Positions 7,757 to 16,551 of a DNA stretch of 64,000 nt are shown one piece after another. Each line of letters opens with the position of its first letter. The stretch's first letter is position 1. Below the pieces are notes generated by a model. That model worked only from the letters and a program-made list of their open reading frames with translations. It had not been told where the DNA came from and did not search any database. Source of the stretch: Exiguobacterium acetylicum (GTDB taxonomy: Bacteria; Bacillota; Bacilli; Exiguobacteriales; Exiguobacteriaceae); assembly GCF_019890935.1 (NCBI RefSeq), contig NZ_CP082333.1:1762001-1826000 (forward strand), written 5' to 3'. The position numbers were made by a program, and so were the translations under genes.

Positions 7757-8611
7757 ATGAAGACAGAATGGATGGAAGCATTCCTCGTCACCGCGGAGAC
7801 CGGTAGCCTGACGAAAGCAAGCGAAGTACTGCATATGACGCAACCGGCGTTAAGTAAACAAATCAAAAGTCTTGAGAGTGCACTCGACGTCTCGTTGTTA
7901 CACCGTTCGGCACATGGTGTCACGTTGACGACAGCTGGCGAAATTGTCTTTGAAGAGAGTCGTGAACTGCTTGACCGGATCGATCAGATGAAACGACGGA
8001 TCGGTACGATCGACGAACGGACGACGTTGACACTCGGATCATGGCCAAGCGTCGCGATGACGTATCTCCCGCGTCACGTCTCGCGTCAAGCGACGGCCCC
8101 GGATCTCAAATTGAAGACAGCGCATACGACGATCGATTTGATGCAAGGTCTTGAAGAACGCCGATACGATGCTGTCTTACTCGACGATCGTCACCATGTC
8201 CATCCGTATCATACGACGCATTTGTATACGGAGAACTTTTTGCTTTATGTGCATCAAGACGACGAACGATTTATAGGCTGTACGTCTGTGGCGTTTGAGC
8301 AAATTCGTGACGCCTCTTTCTTATCGCTTCCGATCGATTGCGATTCGACGAACATCCTAAAGGACGCGTTCATCGAGCGGGGGGCCGTCTATCAAGCAGA
8401 AAACGAGATGGAATTCGGATCGAGCGTCCTCGGTTTCATCCGTGCAGGACTTGGTATCGCTCTATTGCCGGAGATTTTCCAAGATGGACTGTCACCTGAA
8501 ATCAAGACGTTACCGGTCGACGGGTTTGATGTCGTCCGCGAATTGTCACTCGTCTCACGAGACGCTTCCCATCATGCGATCCTGCTTGATTTACTCGGTC
8601 AGTCGCGCTGA
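7757..8611 (+). CDS. LysR-family transcriptional regulator
   Basis: 284 residues. The N-terminal winged helix (EAFLVTAETGSLTKASEVLH, then MTQPALSKQIKSLESALDV) is followed by a periplasmic-binding-like effector domain, slightly shorter than typical. Effector and targets are unknown; no divergent target gene is close. Its 3' end overlaps the convergent membrane-protein gene by 13 bases. Confidence 0.93.
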   Translation: MKTEWMEAFLVTAETGSLTKASEVLHMTQPALSKQIKSLESALDVSLLHRSAHGVTLTTAGEIVFEESRELLDRIDQMKRRIGTIDERTTLTLGSWPSVAMTYLPRHVSRQATAPDLKLKTAHTTIDLMQGLEERRYDAVLLDDRHHVHPYHTTHLYTENFLLYVHQDDERFIGCTSVAFEQIRDASFLSLPIDCDSTNILKDAFIERGAVYQAENEMEFGSSVLGFIRAGLGIALLPEIFQDGLSPEIKTLPVDGFDVVRELSLVSRDASHHAILLDLLGQSR

Positions 8612-9234
8612 AGGTGCACTTGTAGTTCATGTCTTAGATCATCGACCTGATTTTGTGAAATCGCCGAGTCCGGTGTCTCACCGTACCGGACGAGATGATA
8701 GATTGATGGATCGAGCGTGACATCAATCCGCTGTAACCATTCGCCGACCGTCTCTTCGGAGCGGCGGCGTTTTTGTCGTGTCAGTTGCCGATCGAACGTT
8801 TGTAACAGACGGCGAATCTCTGACTCTGATTCTTCACCAACAAGTGTTTGTCGTATCGAACGATTTGGGGAAAACACCGGCGGCGGGTCCATTAAATCGT
8901 CGATTACCTTCTCTCGTCTGCGTCGTTTTCGCAATCGCTTCAAGAGGTAACGTACACTGAAGATGACAATCAGTAGTATGACAAGACTGACGACACCGTA
9001 AAATGTAGCAACACCTAAAGTATCCCCATCCTCCCCGCTGCTCTGTATCTCATTTTTCGGTTTTTTCTCTACTTTTGGTTTAATGTTCGTTTCTTCACCA
9101 TCGTTCGTCATAAAGCGCATTTCATAAGATGCCGGTTCATAAAAGAAATAACGGTAAACTTCCGTACCGACCAATTGAATCGCAGCAAGGCTTACGAGTG
9201 CTATACATAATGTCACAATTAACCCACGCTTCAT
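8599..9234 (-). CDS. Membrane protein with DUF4129-like tail
   Basis: 211 residues from ATG 9234. An upstream TTG start would lie inside the ribosome site AAAGGAGGGA, so it is rejected. Two membrane segments (about 4-24 and 75-97) flank an extracellular polar stretch; the second is followed by a very basic cluster (RYLLKRLRKRRRR). The C-terminal region, with SEETVGEWLQRI and IYHLVRYGE, resembles DUF4129, usually the tail of transglutaminase-type membrane proteins. No transglutaminase domain is present. Function unknown. Confidence 0.7.
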   Translation of the reverse strand: MKRGLIVTLCIALVSLAAIQLVGTEVYRYFFYEPASYEMRFMTNDGEETNIKPKVEKKPKNEIQSSGEDGDTLGVATFYGVVSLVILLIVIFSVRYLLKRLRKRRRREKVIDDLMDPPPVFSPNRSIRQTLVGEESESEIRRLLQTFDRQLTRQKRRRSEETVGEWLQRIDVTLDPSIYHLVRYGETPDSAISQNQVDDLRHELQVHLQRD

Positions 9235-9352
9235 CCTATCCCTCCTTTTCAATATTTTACCATCTCCATTCTACCTCGGAGTGATTTTTCTTTCTTTTCA
9301 GTCAATTTTTCATTAGAGTAAGTGGTGACTCTCAATAAAAGGACGTGACATC

Positions 9353-10120
9353 ATGTATCTTCCAAGTTTTTCGTTAACCGATCAGACGTTTCTTATCACT
9401 GGAGCTGGACGAGGCATCGGACGCGCGCTCGCCATCGGGATGGCTGAAGCCGGTGCTAACATCATTCTCGTCGCCCGGACGGAACGGGATTTGAAGGAGA
9501 CGGCACAAGAAATCGAACGACTCGGTCGAACGGCTTACATCTTCCCGTGCGACATCACTGACCGAAAACAAGTCGTCGAGACGGTAGCTCGTGCCTACGA
9601 ACAAGTACCGCAGATTGATGGGCTCGTTAACAACGCTGGAATGAACATTCGCTCGAAGGCACTTGATGTAACAGAAGACGAGTGGGAAACGATTCAACAG
9701 ACAAATTTGAAATCCGCCTTCTTCTTCGCTCAAGAAATTGGGAAACGGATGCAGGAGACAGGTGGAAGCATTCTGAACATCGCCTCGGTTGCTGGTCACG
9801 TCGCCTTACGGACCGGCGTCGTGTATGCGACGACGAAAGCAGCAATGATTCAGATGACCAAAGTATTGGCGCTTGAATGGGGACCACGAAACATTCGTGT
9901 CAATGCGATCGGACCGTGGTATTTTAAGACACCATTAACGGAACCATTGCTGAAAGATCCTACATACCTGCAAGAGATCGTTGACGTGACACCGCTCGGT
10001 CGGGTTGGTGAATTAGAAGAACTGGTTGGACCAGCTGTCTTCTTATCGTCTGCTGCAGCCCGTTACGTGACCGGACAAACGCTTTATGTCGATGGTGGGA
10101 TGACGATTAAAGGTTTTTAA
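9353..10120 (+). CDS. SDR-family oxidoreductase (gluconate 5-dehydrogenase-like)
   Basis: 255 residues of a classical short-chain dehydrogenase. It shows the nucleotide motif TGAGRGIG (16-23), NNAG (93-96), catalytic Ser145 (NIAS) and the YxxxK pair Tyr158/Lys162, and ends with the usual LYVDGGMT. The best family resemblance is to gluconate 5-dehydrogenase/3-oxoacyl reductase-like enzymes; the substrate is not determined. A stem-loop separates it from the next SDR gene. Confidence 0.92.
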   Translation: MYLPSFSLTDQTFLITGAGRGIGRALAIGMAEAGANIILVARTERDLKETAQEIERLGRTAYIFPCDITDRKQVVETVARAYEQVPQIDGLVNNAGMNIRSKALDVTEDEWETIQQTNLKSAFFFAQEIGKRMQETGGSILNIASVAGHVALRTGVVYATTKAAMIQMTKVLALEWGPRNIRVNAIGPWYFKTPLTEPLLKDPTYLQEIVDVTPLGRVGELEELVGPAVFLSSAAARYVTGQTLYVDGGMTIKGF

Positions 10121-10125
10121 AGACA

Positions 10126-10162
10126 GAAGAAGACGGATGCGCATCTGCTCATCCGTCTTCTC
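10126..10162 (+). terminator. Stem-loop between the two SDR genes
   Basis: Perfect 12-base stem AGAAGACGGATG / CATCCGTCTTCT with a 10-base loop. The T-run after it is weak, so it may be a terminator, an attenuator or an mRNA end stabiliser. The next gene begins 22 bases later. Confidence 0.55.
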
Positions 10163-10183
10163 GTATCTGAAAGGAGTTTCATC

Positions 10184-10981
10184 ATGTCAAAACGAATTGC
10201 ACTCGTCGCTGGCGCCTCGCGTGGTGCCGGACGTGGCATCGCTTATGCCTTGGGTGACGCTGGAACGATCGTCTACGTCACGGGACGGAGTACGAATGAA
10301 CAGACAACGGACAACCGTAGAGAGACGATCGAAGAGACAGCTGCTGGTGTCACAGCACGCGGCGGACTTGGCATTCCCGTCGTTTGTGACCATACAAATC
10401 AAATGGACATCGATCGTCTGATTCAGCAGATTCAGCACCAACATGGTCGAATCGATCTCCTCGTCAATTGTGTGTTCGGTGGTTCGGAAAGCCACTTACC
10501 GTCTGGAACTGGACGACGGTTTTGGGAGCGACCACCGGAACATTGGGACGCGATGATGTCTGCCGGACCAAAAGCGTATTTGTGGACGATTCGGGCTGCG
10601 ATGCCCTTGCTACAACAAAGTCCAGCTGCGCTCGTCATCAATTTGACGTCATTCACTCCAGATCAGGTGGCCGGAAACCTCTATTATGATTTGGCGATGC
10701 AAACGATTAATCGAATGACACACGTCATGGCGCAGGAGTTAGCTCAGACGACCATTTCTGTCATCGCGCTCTGCCCCGGTTTCATGCGAACGGAACGGGT
10801 CGTTGATGCTGGTTTCGCGAGTGCTGCGACTGAATCGACGACTTATATCGGACGAGCCGTTACAGCGCTGATGGCGGATGACGCCGTTAGCCATTATTCT
10901 GGACAAGCCGTCTTCGTTGCCGATCTCGCGAAGACCTATCACTTTACGGATCAGGACGGGACGCAGCCACTACCGTTTTGA
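10184..10981 (+). CDS. SDR-family protein lacking the catalytic lysine
   Basis: 265 residues resembling DHRS1-type short-chain dehydrogenases. The nucleotide motif GASRGAGRG (10-18) and Ser156 (NLTS) are present, but the Tyr motif reads LYYDLAMQ (166-173): neither tyrosine has Lys at +4, and the NNAG motif is VNCVFGG. The enzyme may be catalytically changed or non-catalytic. A long insertion with SGTGRRFWERPPEHWDAM is also seen in DHRS1-like members. Ribosome site AAAGGAG. Confidence 0.88.
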   Translation: MSKRIALVAGASRGAGRGIAYALGDAGTIVYVTGRSTNEQTTDNRRETIEETAAGVTARGGLGIPVVCDHTNQMDIDRLIQQIQHQHGRIDLLVNCVFGGSESHLPSGTGRRFWERPPEHWDAMMSAGPKAYLWTIRAAMPLLQQSPAALVINLTSFTPDQVAGNLYYDLAMQTINRMTHVMAQELAQTTISVIALCPGFMRTERVVDAGFASAATESTTYIGRAVTALMADDAVSHYSGQAVFVADLAKTYHFTDQDGTQPLPF

Positions 10982-11007
10982 GCTATACCGTTTGAGGAGC
11001 GTGAACT

Positions 11008-12033
11008 ATGTGTCCTGAAGATAATCAATTGATTTCGATCGCTCTATCACGATTTGGGATTTCATATGATTCTGCTATTGATCATTCAATCTCTTTATCG
11101 ACTTTCGGAATTCATGGTGACAAACATTATCGAATAATCTGTAATAGTAACGCTTATTCTTTACGCCTTCTTGCGGATGATCGATATAGTTCTGAGACAG
11201 AACTTGCCTCTGCATCTGATTTGAATCAGCAATTATACGCAACTGATAGAATACGTGCACACGGACTCCCCTTCATGAAACGCGTTCAACCGACAACTGA
11301 CTCAAATACATTTTCAATGATTCAGGATGATGCTGGTCAAGCATGGCGCTGTGTCCTCTTTGATTGGATAGACGGCACACATATTACTGCACAAACTAAA
11401 TCATCAGCGTCAAAAATGGGTGCGTTGCTCAGGCAGCTACATGATATACCGGTCGATTCACAATTTTCTTTTCCGGTCGTTGACCATACCGTCGCCTACC
11501 AAAAATGGCATCATGATTTATCAAAGGTGGATACTGTCATCACCTCAATAGACCAACAAAGGTTAGGTAACTATCTCGATCTCGTCCAGTTCCATATCTA
11601 TCAGGCACAACGCAGATCGAAGAACGATGTGCTACCTGTTTTATCAACAGACCTCAATGCACTAAATATATTATGGAAGAACGATCATATCGTCGGAATC
11701 GTTGATCACGAACATATCGGTTACTCTGATCGTATACAAGACATCGCATGGATCCTTAAATGGTATGCACGGAATGAAGGGATTCATTCTTTTAGCGTGT
11801 CCCCTGAACTAGCGCAAACGATTTTAGGAAACTATGACATGAATATTTTTGATCACGATGATTTTGTTCGACTTAAATCGTTACTCTGGCTTTCGGGTTG
11901 TTTCAATTTCCATTTCGTCCAACAAACATTCAACCTTTTATCTGATTCTTTCGTTTCAAATGAGGAATTGAGCAATCACCTAGAACGTTACCGTCAAAGA
12001 GGAGATGCTCTCCTCTCACTCCTAGCAAAATGA
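11008..12033 (+). CDS. APH-like phosphotransferase family protein
   Basis: 341 residues with a kinase-like fold of the aminoglycoside/choline phosphotransferase type. The catalytic loop reads LSTDLNALNILW (212-223): the catalytic Asp215 and metal ligand Asn220 are kept but the usual His of HxD is Ser. The metal-binding Asp233 lies in IVDHEHIGY. The codon use is more AT-rich than in its neighbours, hinting at transfer. Substrate unknown; calling it a resistance gene would be unsupported. Ribosome site GAGGAG before ATG. Confidence 0.82.
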   Translation: MCPEDNQLISIALSRFGISYDSAIDHSISLSTFGIHGDKHYRIICNSNAYSLRLLADDRYSSETELASASDLNQQLYATDRIRAHGLPFMKRVQPTTDSNTFSMIQDDAGQAWRCVLFDWIDGTHITAQTKSSASKMGALLRQLHDIPVDSQFSFPVVDHTVAYQKWHHDLSKVDTVITSIDQQRLGNYLDLVQFHIYQAQRRSKNDVLPVLSTDLNALNILWKNDHIVGIVDHEHIGYSDRIQDIAWILKWYARNEGIHSFSVSPELAQTILGNYDMNIFDHDDFVRLKSLLWLSGCFNFHFVQQTFNLLSDSFVSNEELSNHLERYRQRGDALLSLLAK

Positions 12034-12046
12034 TCTATGGAACGGT

Positions 12047-13294
12047 TCACTTCCGTTCCGGTCGTACTGAATCAAAGACCTCTTTCGCATTAAAGAATGG
12101 ATCGAGTACGCTCGTCTTTCCAGCAACGGCTTGACGTAAACGAATCCCATCAACGTTGATCCGGGCTTGGCGGAAGTAGTCGGGTCCAACTTGTTTCCAC
12201 GCATGTTGACTCGCATCAACATTAAAGAAATAACGGAAACCGCTATCGATGAGCAAACGATATTTCTCACCCGAATACTCATGCCAATCCCCGACATCAC
12301 TGCCATATGGATAAATCAGTTGCGTCGTTTTTCCGATCAGCGGAGCAACGTCCTGTTTGTAGCGTTTAAGATCCGCGCGGATCGTCGCGACTGATTCTTT
12401 TCCGACCCAAATATGTCCGTACGTATGACTCGCGAACTGCCAGCCGTCCTCTTTTAATGCGATGGCGGTCTGTTTCGCTTGTTTTCGTGCCGTTTCGACC
12501 TTTTTATTGTGTCCATATTGATTGTAGGAGGAACGATACCCGAGCACCCCGTTATAACCTGTGATACCGAGCAACCCTTTTGCTCCTTTATAGGAAAAGT
12601 CAGGATGCGACTGGACGAACGCATCGACGATTGGTACGAGATCATAGGCACCATCCGGCTTTCCAACCATCGCGTTGACGATTTTGCCGTCCTTCACTTT
12701 TAAATTCTTCGCAAATCCATCGCCTTTCATGTATTCGTAATAATTGACGTCATCTTGCGAGAGCACGAGCGGGTGTTTTCCTTTGGGTAAACGGACAGGT
12801 GTTTCAACGATCTTCCCGTTCATCTCTTTTGCTAAGTCTGTTGGTCGGACGAGTACGTAGTTGTTTTTGTACAACGCATCCAAGATCCGTTCGAACTCCT
12901 GTTGCGTCACCATGTAATCATCGTACCCCGCTTCCTTCCGGTCGCCGTCAAATGCTTGTTTTGGATCAGCAATCAATGAATGGAAGAAGAGATGCGGCAC
13001 AGGTTTTTTCACAGGCAGGAGCGCCTGCTTTTTCTGTTCATATTCTTCCGTTTTCTGTTTCGTCTCTTTTGTGCGCACGGGTTTTAACACCTTAATCGCC
13101 CGGTCATAATCGTACTGAGCAGCGTAACGATCCGCACGCTGCAGCGTCTTTTCTATGTATGCTTGTTGCGAAGCTTGTCTTTTTTGCTGTGTCTCGCGTG
13201 GTTTGTCCGACTTTTTATCAACGACTTCTTTTTCCCCACATCCACTTAGCAGTAGGCTCAGCGTCACACCGCCAATGATCCAGTACCGTTTCAT
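12047..13294 (-). CDS. Lipid-anchored polysaccharide deacetylase family protein
   Basis: 415 residues from ATG 13294, picked for the AAAGGGG ribosome site. The signal peptide ends in LSGC (Cys18 or so), so it should be a lipoprotein. A coiled, TPR-like segment (QRADRYAAQYDYDRAIKVLK) precedes a NodB-type domain: LVLSQDDVNYYEY carries the catalytic/metal Asp pair, and WQFASHTYGH carries the two metal histidines. It probably acts on cell-wall or extracellular polysaccharide. The DDVN form, in place of the common FDDG, is a known variant in this kind of protein. Confidence 0.87.
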   Translation of the reverse strand: MKRYWIIGGVTLSLLLSGCGEKEVVDKKSDKPRETQQKRQASQQAYIEKTLQRADRYAAQYDYDRAIKVLKPVRTKETKQKTEEYEQKKQALLPVKKPVPHLFFHSLIADPKQAFDGDRKEAGYDDYMVTQQEFERILDALYKNNYVLVRPTDLAKEMNGKIVETPVRLPKGKHPLVLSQDDVNYYEYMKGDGFAKNLKVKDGKIVNAMVGKPDGAYDLVPIVDAFVQSHPDFSYKGAKGLLGITGYNGVLGYRSSYNQYGHNKKVETARKQAKQTAIALKEDGWQFASHTYGHIWVGKESVATIRADLKRYKQDVAPLIGKTTQLIYPYGSDVGDWHEYSGEKYRLLIDSGFRYFFNVDASQHAWKQVGPDYFRQARINVDGIRLRQAVAGKTSVLDPFFNAKEVFDSVRPERK

Positions 13295-13488
13295 TTCTTT
13301 CGACCCCTTTATCAATTTTGACATTTTGATTCCCCATATATTGTAACTGTTCCCGATTATTCAGTCGATTAACTATTTTGTTGAGCTATTCCGTTTCGTT
13401 ATGACGGTCCATCCAAAGCGGAACTTCCGCTCACTCGTTTTGAAGTGTTTAATGGAGGACGTAATGAAATTCACGGAGGTGCAACAAG

Positions 13489-14904
13489 ATGATTGAAAAG
13501 AACTTAATTAATGGTGAATGGTACGATACAACAGAAACGATTCCGGTCTACGACCCAGCAACGAAAGCATTGCTCGGACATGTTCCAGCAAGTTCAGCGG
13601 AAGACGCACAACGTTCCGTTGATGCAGCGAGCGAAGCATTCGTCAAGTGGTCAAACGAAACTGCAGACACACGTGCAAATTTAGTCGACGCCTGGTATCG
13701 CTTGATCAATGAACACCGTGAGGAACTCGCCCGGATCATGACAACAGAACAAGGGAAACCGTATGTCGAAGCACTCGGCGAAGTCGATTACGGCAATCAA
13801 TACGTCCGTTGGTACGCTGAAGAAGCACGCCGGATTTACGGTGAAACGATTCCGGCTTCTGTTCCAGGAAAACGACTCTTCGTCGAAAAAGAACCAGTCG
13901 GTGTCGTCGCAGCGATCACACCATGGAACTTCCCGGCAGCGATGATCACACGCAAACTTGCTCCTGCTCTTGCAGCGGGTTGTACGATTGTCCTTAAACC
14001 ATCGGAAGAAACACCGTTTACGGCACTTCGCCTCGTTGAACTAGCAGAAGAAGCTGGTATCCCTAAAGGAGTCATCAACGTCCTAACAGGTGATGCAGCA
14101 ACAATCAGTGGCGTATGGCAAGCCGATTCCCGTGTCCGGAAGATCACGTTCACAGGTTCAACAGCCGTCGGGAAATTGATCATGCGTCAAGCAGCCGATA
14201 CGATGAAAAAACTATCACTTGAACTCGGTGGTCACGCACCCTTCATCGTCACGGAAAATGCGGATCTCGATAAAGCTGTCGAAGGGGCAATGCGCTCAAA
14301 ATTCCGGAACGGTGGACAAGCGTGTGTCGCGACGAACCGCTTCTATGTGCAAGCATCTGTCCTTGATGCATTCACGGAAAAATTCACAGCAGCCGTCAAA
14401 CAACTGCAAGTCGGTAACGGGATGGACGCTGACTCGACAGTTGGTCCATTGATCAATGAGAAAGCCGTCGCAAAAGTCAAAGCACACATCGATGACGCTG
14501 TCGCAAAAGGAGCAACGATCTTGACTGGTGGTACGATTGACGAATCTGTCGGCTACTTTGTCACTCCAACCGTGCTTGCGAATGTCACTGAAGATATGCT
14601 CTGCATGCAGGAAGAGACGTTTGGTCCGCTCGCACCGATCTCTGTCTTTGAGACGCTTGATGAAGTCATCGAACGGGCGAACAATACACCTTACGGACTG
14701 GCAGCTTACGCGTTCTCTGAACGCATCGATGAAGCATTGATGCTCGGGAAACGACTCGAATACGGGATTGTCGGTCTGAACGATGGCGCACCATCTGCTG
14801 CACAAGCTCCATTTGGTGGCTATAAAGAGAGTGGTCTTGGCCGTGAAGGTGGCGTCTACGGCATCGAAGATTATCTCGAAGTCAAATACTTGTCGCTCGG
14901 TTAA
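13489..14904 (+). CDS. gabD: NAD(P)-dependent succinate-semialdehyde dehydrogenase
   Basis: 471 residues, standard for the ALDH fold. It has PWNFPAAMITRK (cofactor region, about 145-156), general base Glu245 in LELGGHAP, and the nucleophile Cys279 in GGQACVATNRF. The pattern fits GabD-type enzymes that oxidise succinate semialdehyde to succinate in GABA breakdown. No gabT lies next to it here. A strong ribosome site (GGAGGTGCAAC) and a terminator downstream suggest a single-gene transcript. Related aldehydes cannot be excluded. Confidence 0.9.
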   Translation: MIEKNLINGEWYDTTETIPVYDPATKALLGHVPASSAEDAQRSVDAASEAFVKWSNETADTRANLVDAWYRLINEHREELARIMTTEQGKPYVEALGEVDYGNQYVRWYAEEARRIYGETIPASVPGKRLFVEKEPVGVVAAITPWNFPAAMITRKLAPALAAGCTIVLKPSEETPFTALRLVELAEEAGIPKGVINVLTGDAATISGVWQADSRVRKITFTGSTAVGKLIMRQAADTMKKLSLELGGHAPFIVTENADLDKAVEGAMRSKFRNGGQACVATNRFYVQASVLDAFTEKFTAAVKQLQVGNGMDADSTVGPLINEKAVAKVKAHIDDAVAKGATILTGGTIDESVGYFVTPTVLANVTEDMLCMQEETFGPLAPISVFETLDEVIERANNTPYGLAAYAFSERIDEALMLGKRLEYGIVGLNDGAPSAAQAPFGGYKESGLGREGGVYGIEDYLEVKYLSLG

Positions 14905-14949
14905 TCCATCAGACATTTCGTTTGAAACGAACGATCATTATTCATAGGT

Positions 14950-14985
14950 AACCCCTCATTTCTTGAGCGAAATGAGGGGTTTTTA
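14950..14985 (+). terminator. Terminator after gabD
   Basis: Stem AACCCCTCATT / AATGAGGGGTT followed by a T-run; classic rho-independent form. Confidence 0.9.
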
Positions 14986-15061
14986 TATGACGCATGCTTA
15001 CATACCAATTTGTAAGGTATGATTGAATTCAAATGATTATACGAAAAGGAGTGATTAAACA

Positions 15062-15517
15062 ATGGATGTTATCACCTTCGGGCAGAGAGAACAGAACCAA
15101 CACTACATCACGAGACCTGCTGTTTATGCGGTCATGCGTGACTCTCAAACAGGTAAAATCGCCGTCATTCAAAAAAGGGACGGTAAGTTGTTTCTTCCAG
15201 GTGGCGGTATTGAGGACTATGAGACGCATGAAGACTGTCTTAAAAGAGAGGTACTAGAAGAAACAGGGATGGACGTCGAAATCGGTGATTTCATCGGACG
15301 AGCCAATCAACATTTCTATTCACAAAATGAAACGGCATATTATTTGAACGAAGGGCAGTTCTATCGTTGCGATGCTGGGCAGAAAGTACAAGATCCGATC
15401 GAGGATGATCATGTCTTACGATGGATCGACCTGGCTGATGCAATCAAACACCTATTTCATGAACATCAAAGATGGGGTGTTCAGAATGCACTAAAGAAAA
15501 AATATGAAAGTGTGTAG
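15062..15517 (+). CDS. Nudix hydrolase
   Basis: 151 residues with a complete Nudix box: G-x5-E-x7-RE-x-L-x-EE-x-G is met by GGIEDYETHEDCLKREVLEE followed by TG. The preceding IQKRDGKLFLPGG strand is typical. The enzyme hydrolyses a nucleoside diphosphate linked to some group; the substrate is unknown. Ribosome site AAAAGGAGTGA. Confidence 0.92.
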   Translation: MDVITFGQREQNQHYITRPAVYAVMRDSQTGKIAVIQKRDGKLFLPGGGIEDYETHEDCLKREVLEETGMDVEIGDFIGRANQHFYSQNETAYYLNEGQFYRCDAGQKVQDPIEDDHVLRWIDLADAIKHLFHEHQRWGVQNALKKKYESV

Positions 15518-15529
15518 AAAAAAGTAAAA

Positions 15530-15949
15530 TCAGGGACTATCAATTGGCTGTAAATTCATGATAGCTCCGTAGTATTGAGATGCTGTGCAAAAAGTAATGA
15601 ATGCACATAACTCACTGATTTCTGGAATAGTAAATGTTTCATTCATGAGTAAAAATATTGAATCAGGGATATTTCCTTTCACCTTTATAAAAAGATCTGC
15701 AAATCCAGTTGCTAAAATCATTTTCTCATCCATCATGTTTTTCTTTGGCTTTCCTTTGGCCTTGCAATATGCACATCCATTGGATTGTGCTAATGTTCTT
15801 CTAACTTGTTCTTTCACATCCAAACTTAAGGTTCCCTCTTCAATCAAATCTCTTTCTAACATCGTCCAACTGTTTAAGATTTTAGGGTTATGACCTAGTA
15901 ATTTTTGAAATGGTGTTTCTCCTATTTGGGATAAAGGTATTTTTGTCAT
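15530..15949 (-). CDS. AhpD/carboxymuconolactone decarboxylase-like protein
   Basis: 139 residues from ATG 15949; an earlier in-frame GTG sits directly on the ribosome site. It is all-helical with the redox motif GCAYCKAKG, the CxxC-containing helix of AhpD-like proteins, and VRRTLAQSNGCAYC matches the usual lead-in. It likely reduces peroxides or thiols. The codon use is markedly AT-rich, as in the divergent Lrp gene at 16069, suggesting joint transfer and probably regulation of this gene by that Lrp. Confidence 0.85.
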   Translation of the reverse strand: MTKIPLSQIGETPFQKLLGHNPKILNSWTMLERDLIEEGTLSLDVKEQVRRTLAQSNGCAYCKAKGKPKKNMMDEKMILATGFADLFIKVKGNIPDSIFLLMNETFTIPEISELCAFITFCTASQYYGAIMNLQPIDSP

Positions 15950-16068
15950 TTTATTCACTCCTTCTACAATAATTTTATATAATGATTAAAAATTATCACA
16001 TTTTATTTGAAACAAATATTGAACTAATACTTTATAGTCAATAACTTATTTTGAAGGAGGGTTTACAT

Positions 16069-16500
16069 TTGAAAATTGATTTGATTGATCGACAAATATT
16101 AAATGAACTGGCTCTAGATAGTCGACTGTCGATGCGTTCAGTCGCAAAACGTGTTAATTTATCAGCTCCTTCAGTAACAGAAAGAGTCCGCCAAATAGAA
16201 TCTTATGGACTCATAAAACGATATGGTTTAACAATAAATTACGAAAAGTTAGGTTCCCCTATTGAATGCTTAGTAGAAGCAACCATTAAAGAAGGGCGCT
16301 ATGATAGATTCAAAAAGTACATACAGCAACTTTCGAACGTTGACTTTTGCTATCGAATTTCTGGTGATTCTTGCTTCATGCTAAAGTTACATTTCCAAAC
16401 GTTCCAAGAGGCGGAATTTTTTATTGAACAAATCCATCCATATGCCCATACGGTTACTCGCTTTATTTTTTCAGAAGTAGACACTCGAGTCACTTTATAA
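16069..16500 (+). CDS. Lrp/AsnC-family transcriptional regulator
   Basis: 143 residues from TTG 16069, seven bases after AAGGAGGG; an earlier TTG overlaps that site. The N-terminal helix-turn-helix (LIDRQILNELALDSRLSMRS, SAPSVTERVRQIESYGLIKR) is followed by a RAM-type ligand domain. AT-rich codon use and divergent placement tie it to the AhpD-like gene. Ligand unknown. Confidence 0.92.
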   Translation: MKIDLIDRQILNELALDSRLSMRSVAKRVNLSAPSVTERVRQIESYGLIKRYGLTINYEKLGSPIECLVEATIKEGRYDRFKKYIQQLSNVDFCYRISGDSCFMLKLHFQTFQEAEFFIEQIHPYAHTVTRFIFSEVDTRVTL

Positions 16501-16545
16501 AAAAGACAAGAAGAGCATTCAAAGATTGCTCATCTTGTCTTTTGA
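16501..16545. terminator. Bidirectional terminator
   Basis: Stem AAAAGACAAGA / TCTTGTCTTTT between the convergent Lrp and antiporter genes, with A/T tracts on both sides. Confidence 0.85.
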
Positions 16546-16551
16546 TAAACA

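Noticed and set aside
9374-9799. A 141-residue minus-strand frame opposite the SDR gene
   Set aside because: Antisense to a canonical SDR with all motifs; no start signal.
14296-14916. A 206-residue open frame on the minus strand inside gabD
   Set aside because: It lies wholly antisense to a clear aldehyde dehydrogenase, has no ribosome site and shows no recognisable protein features.
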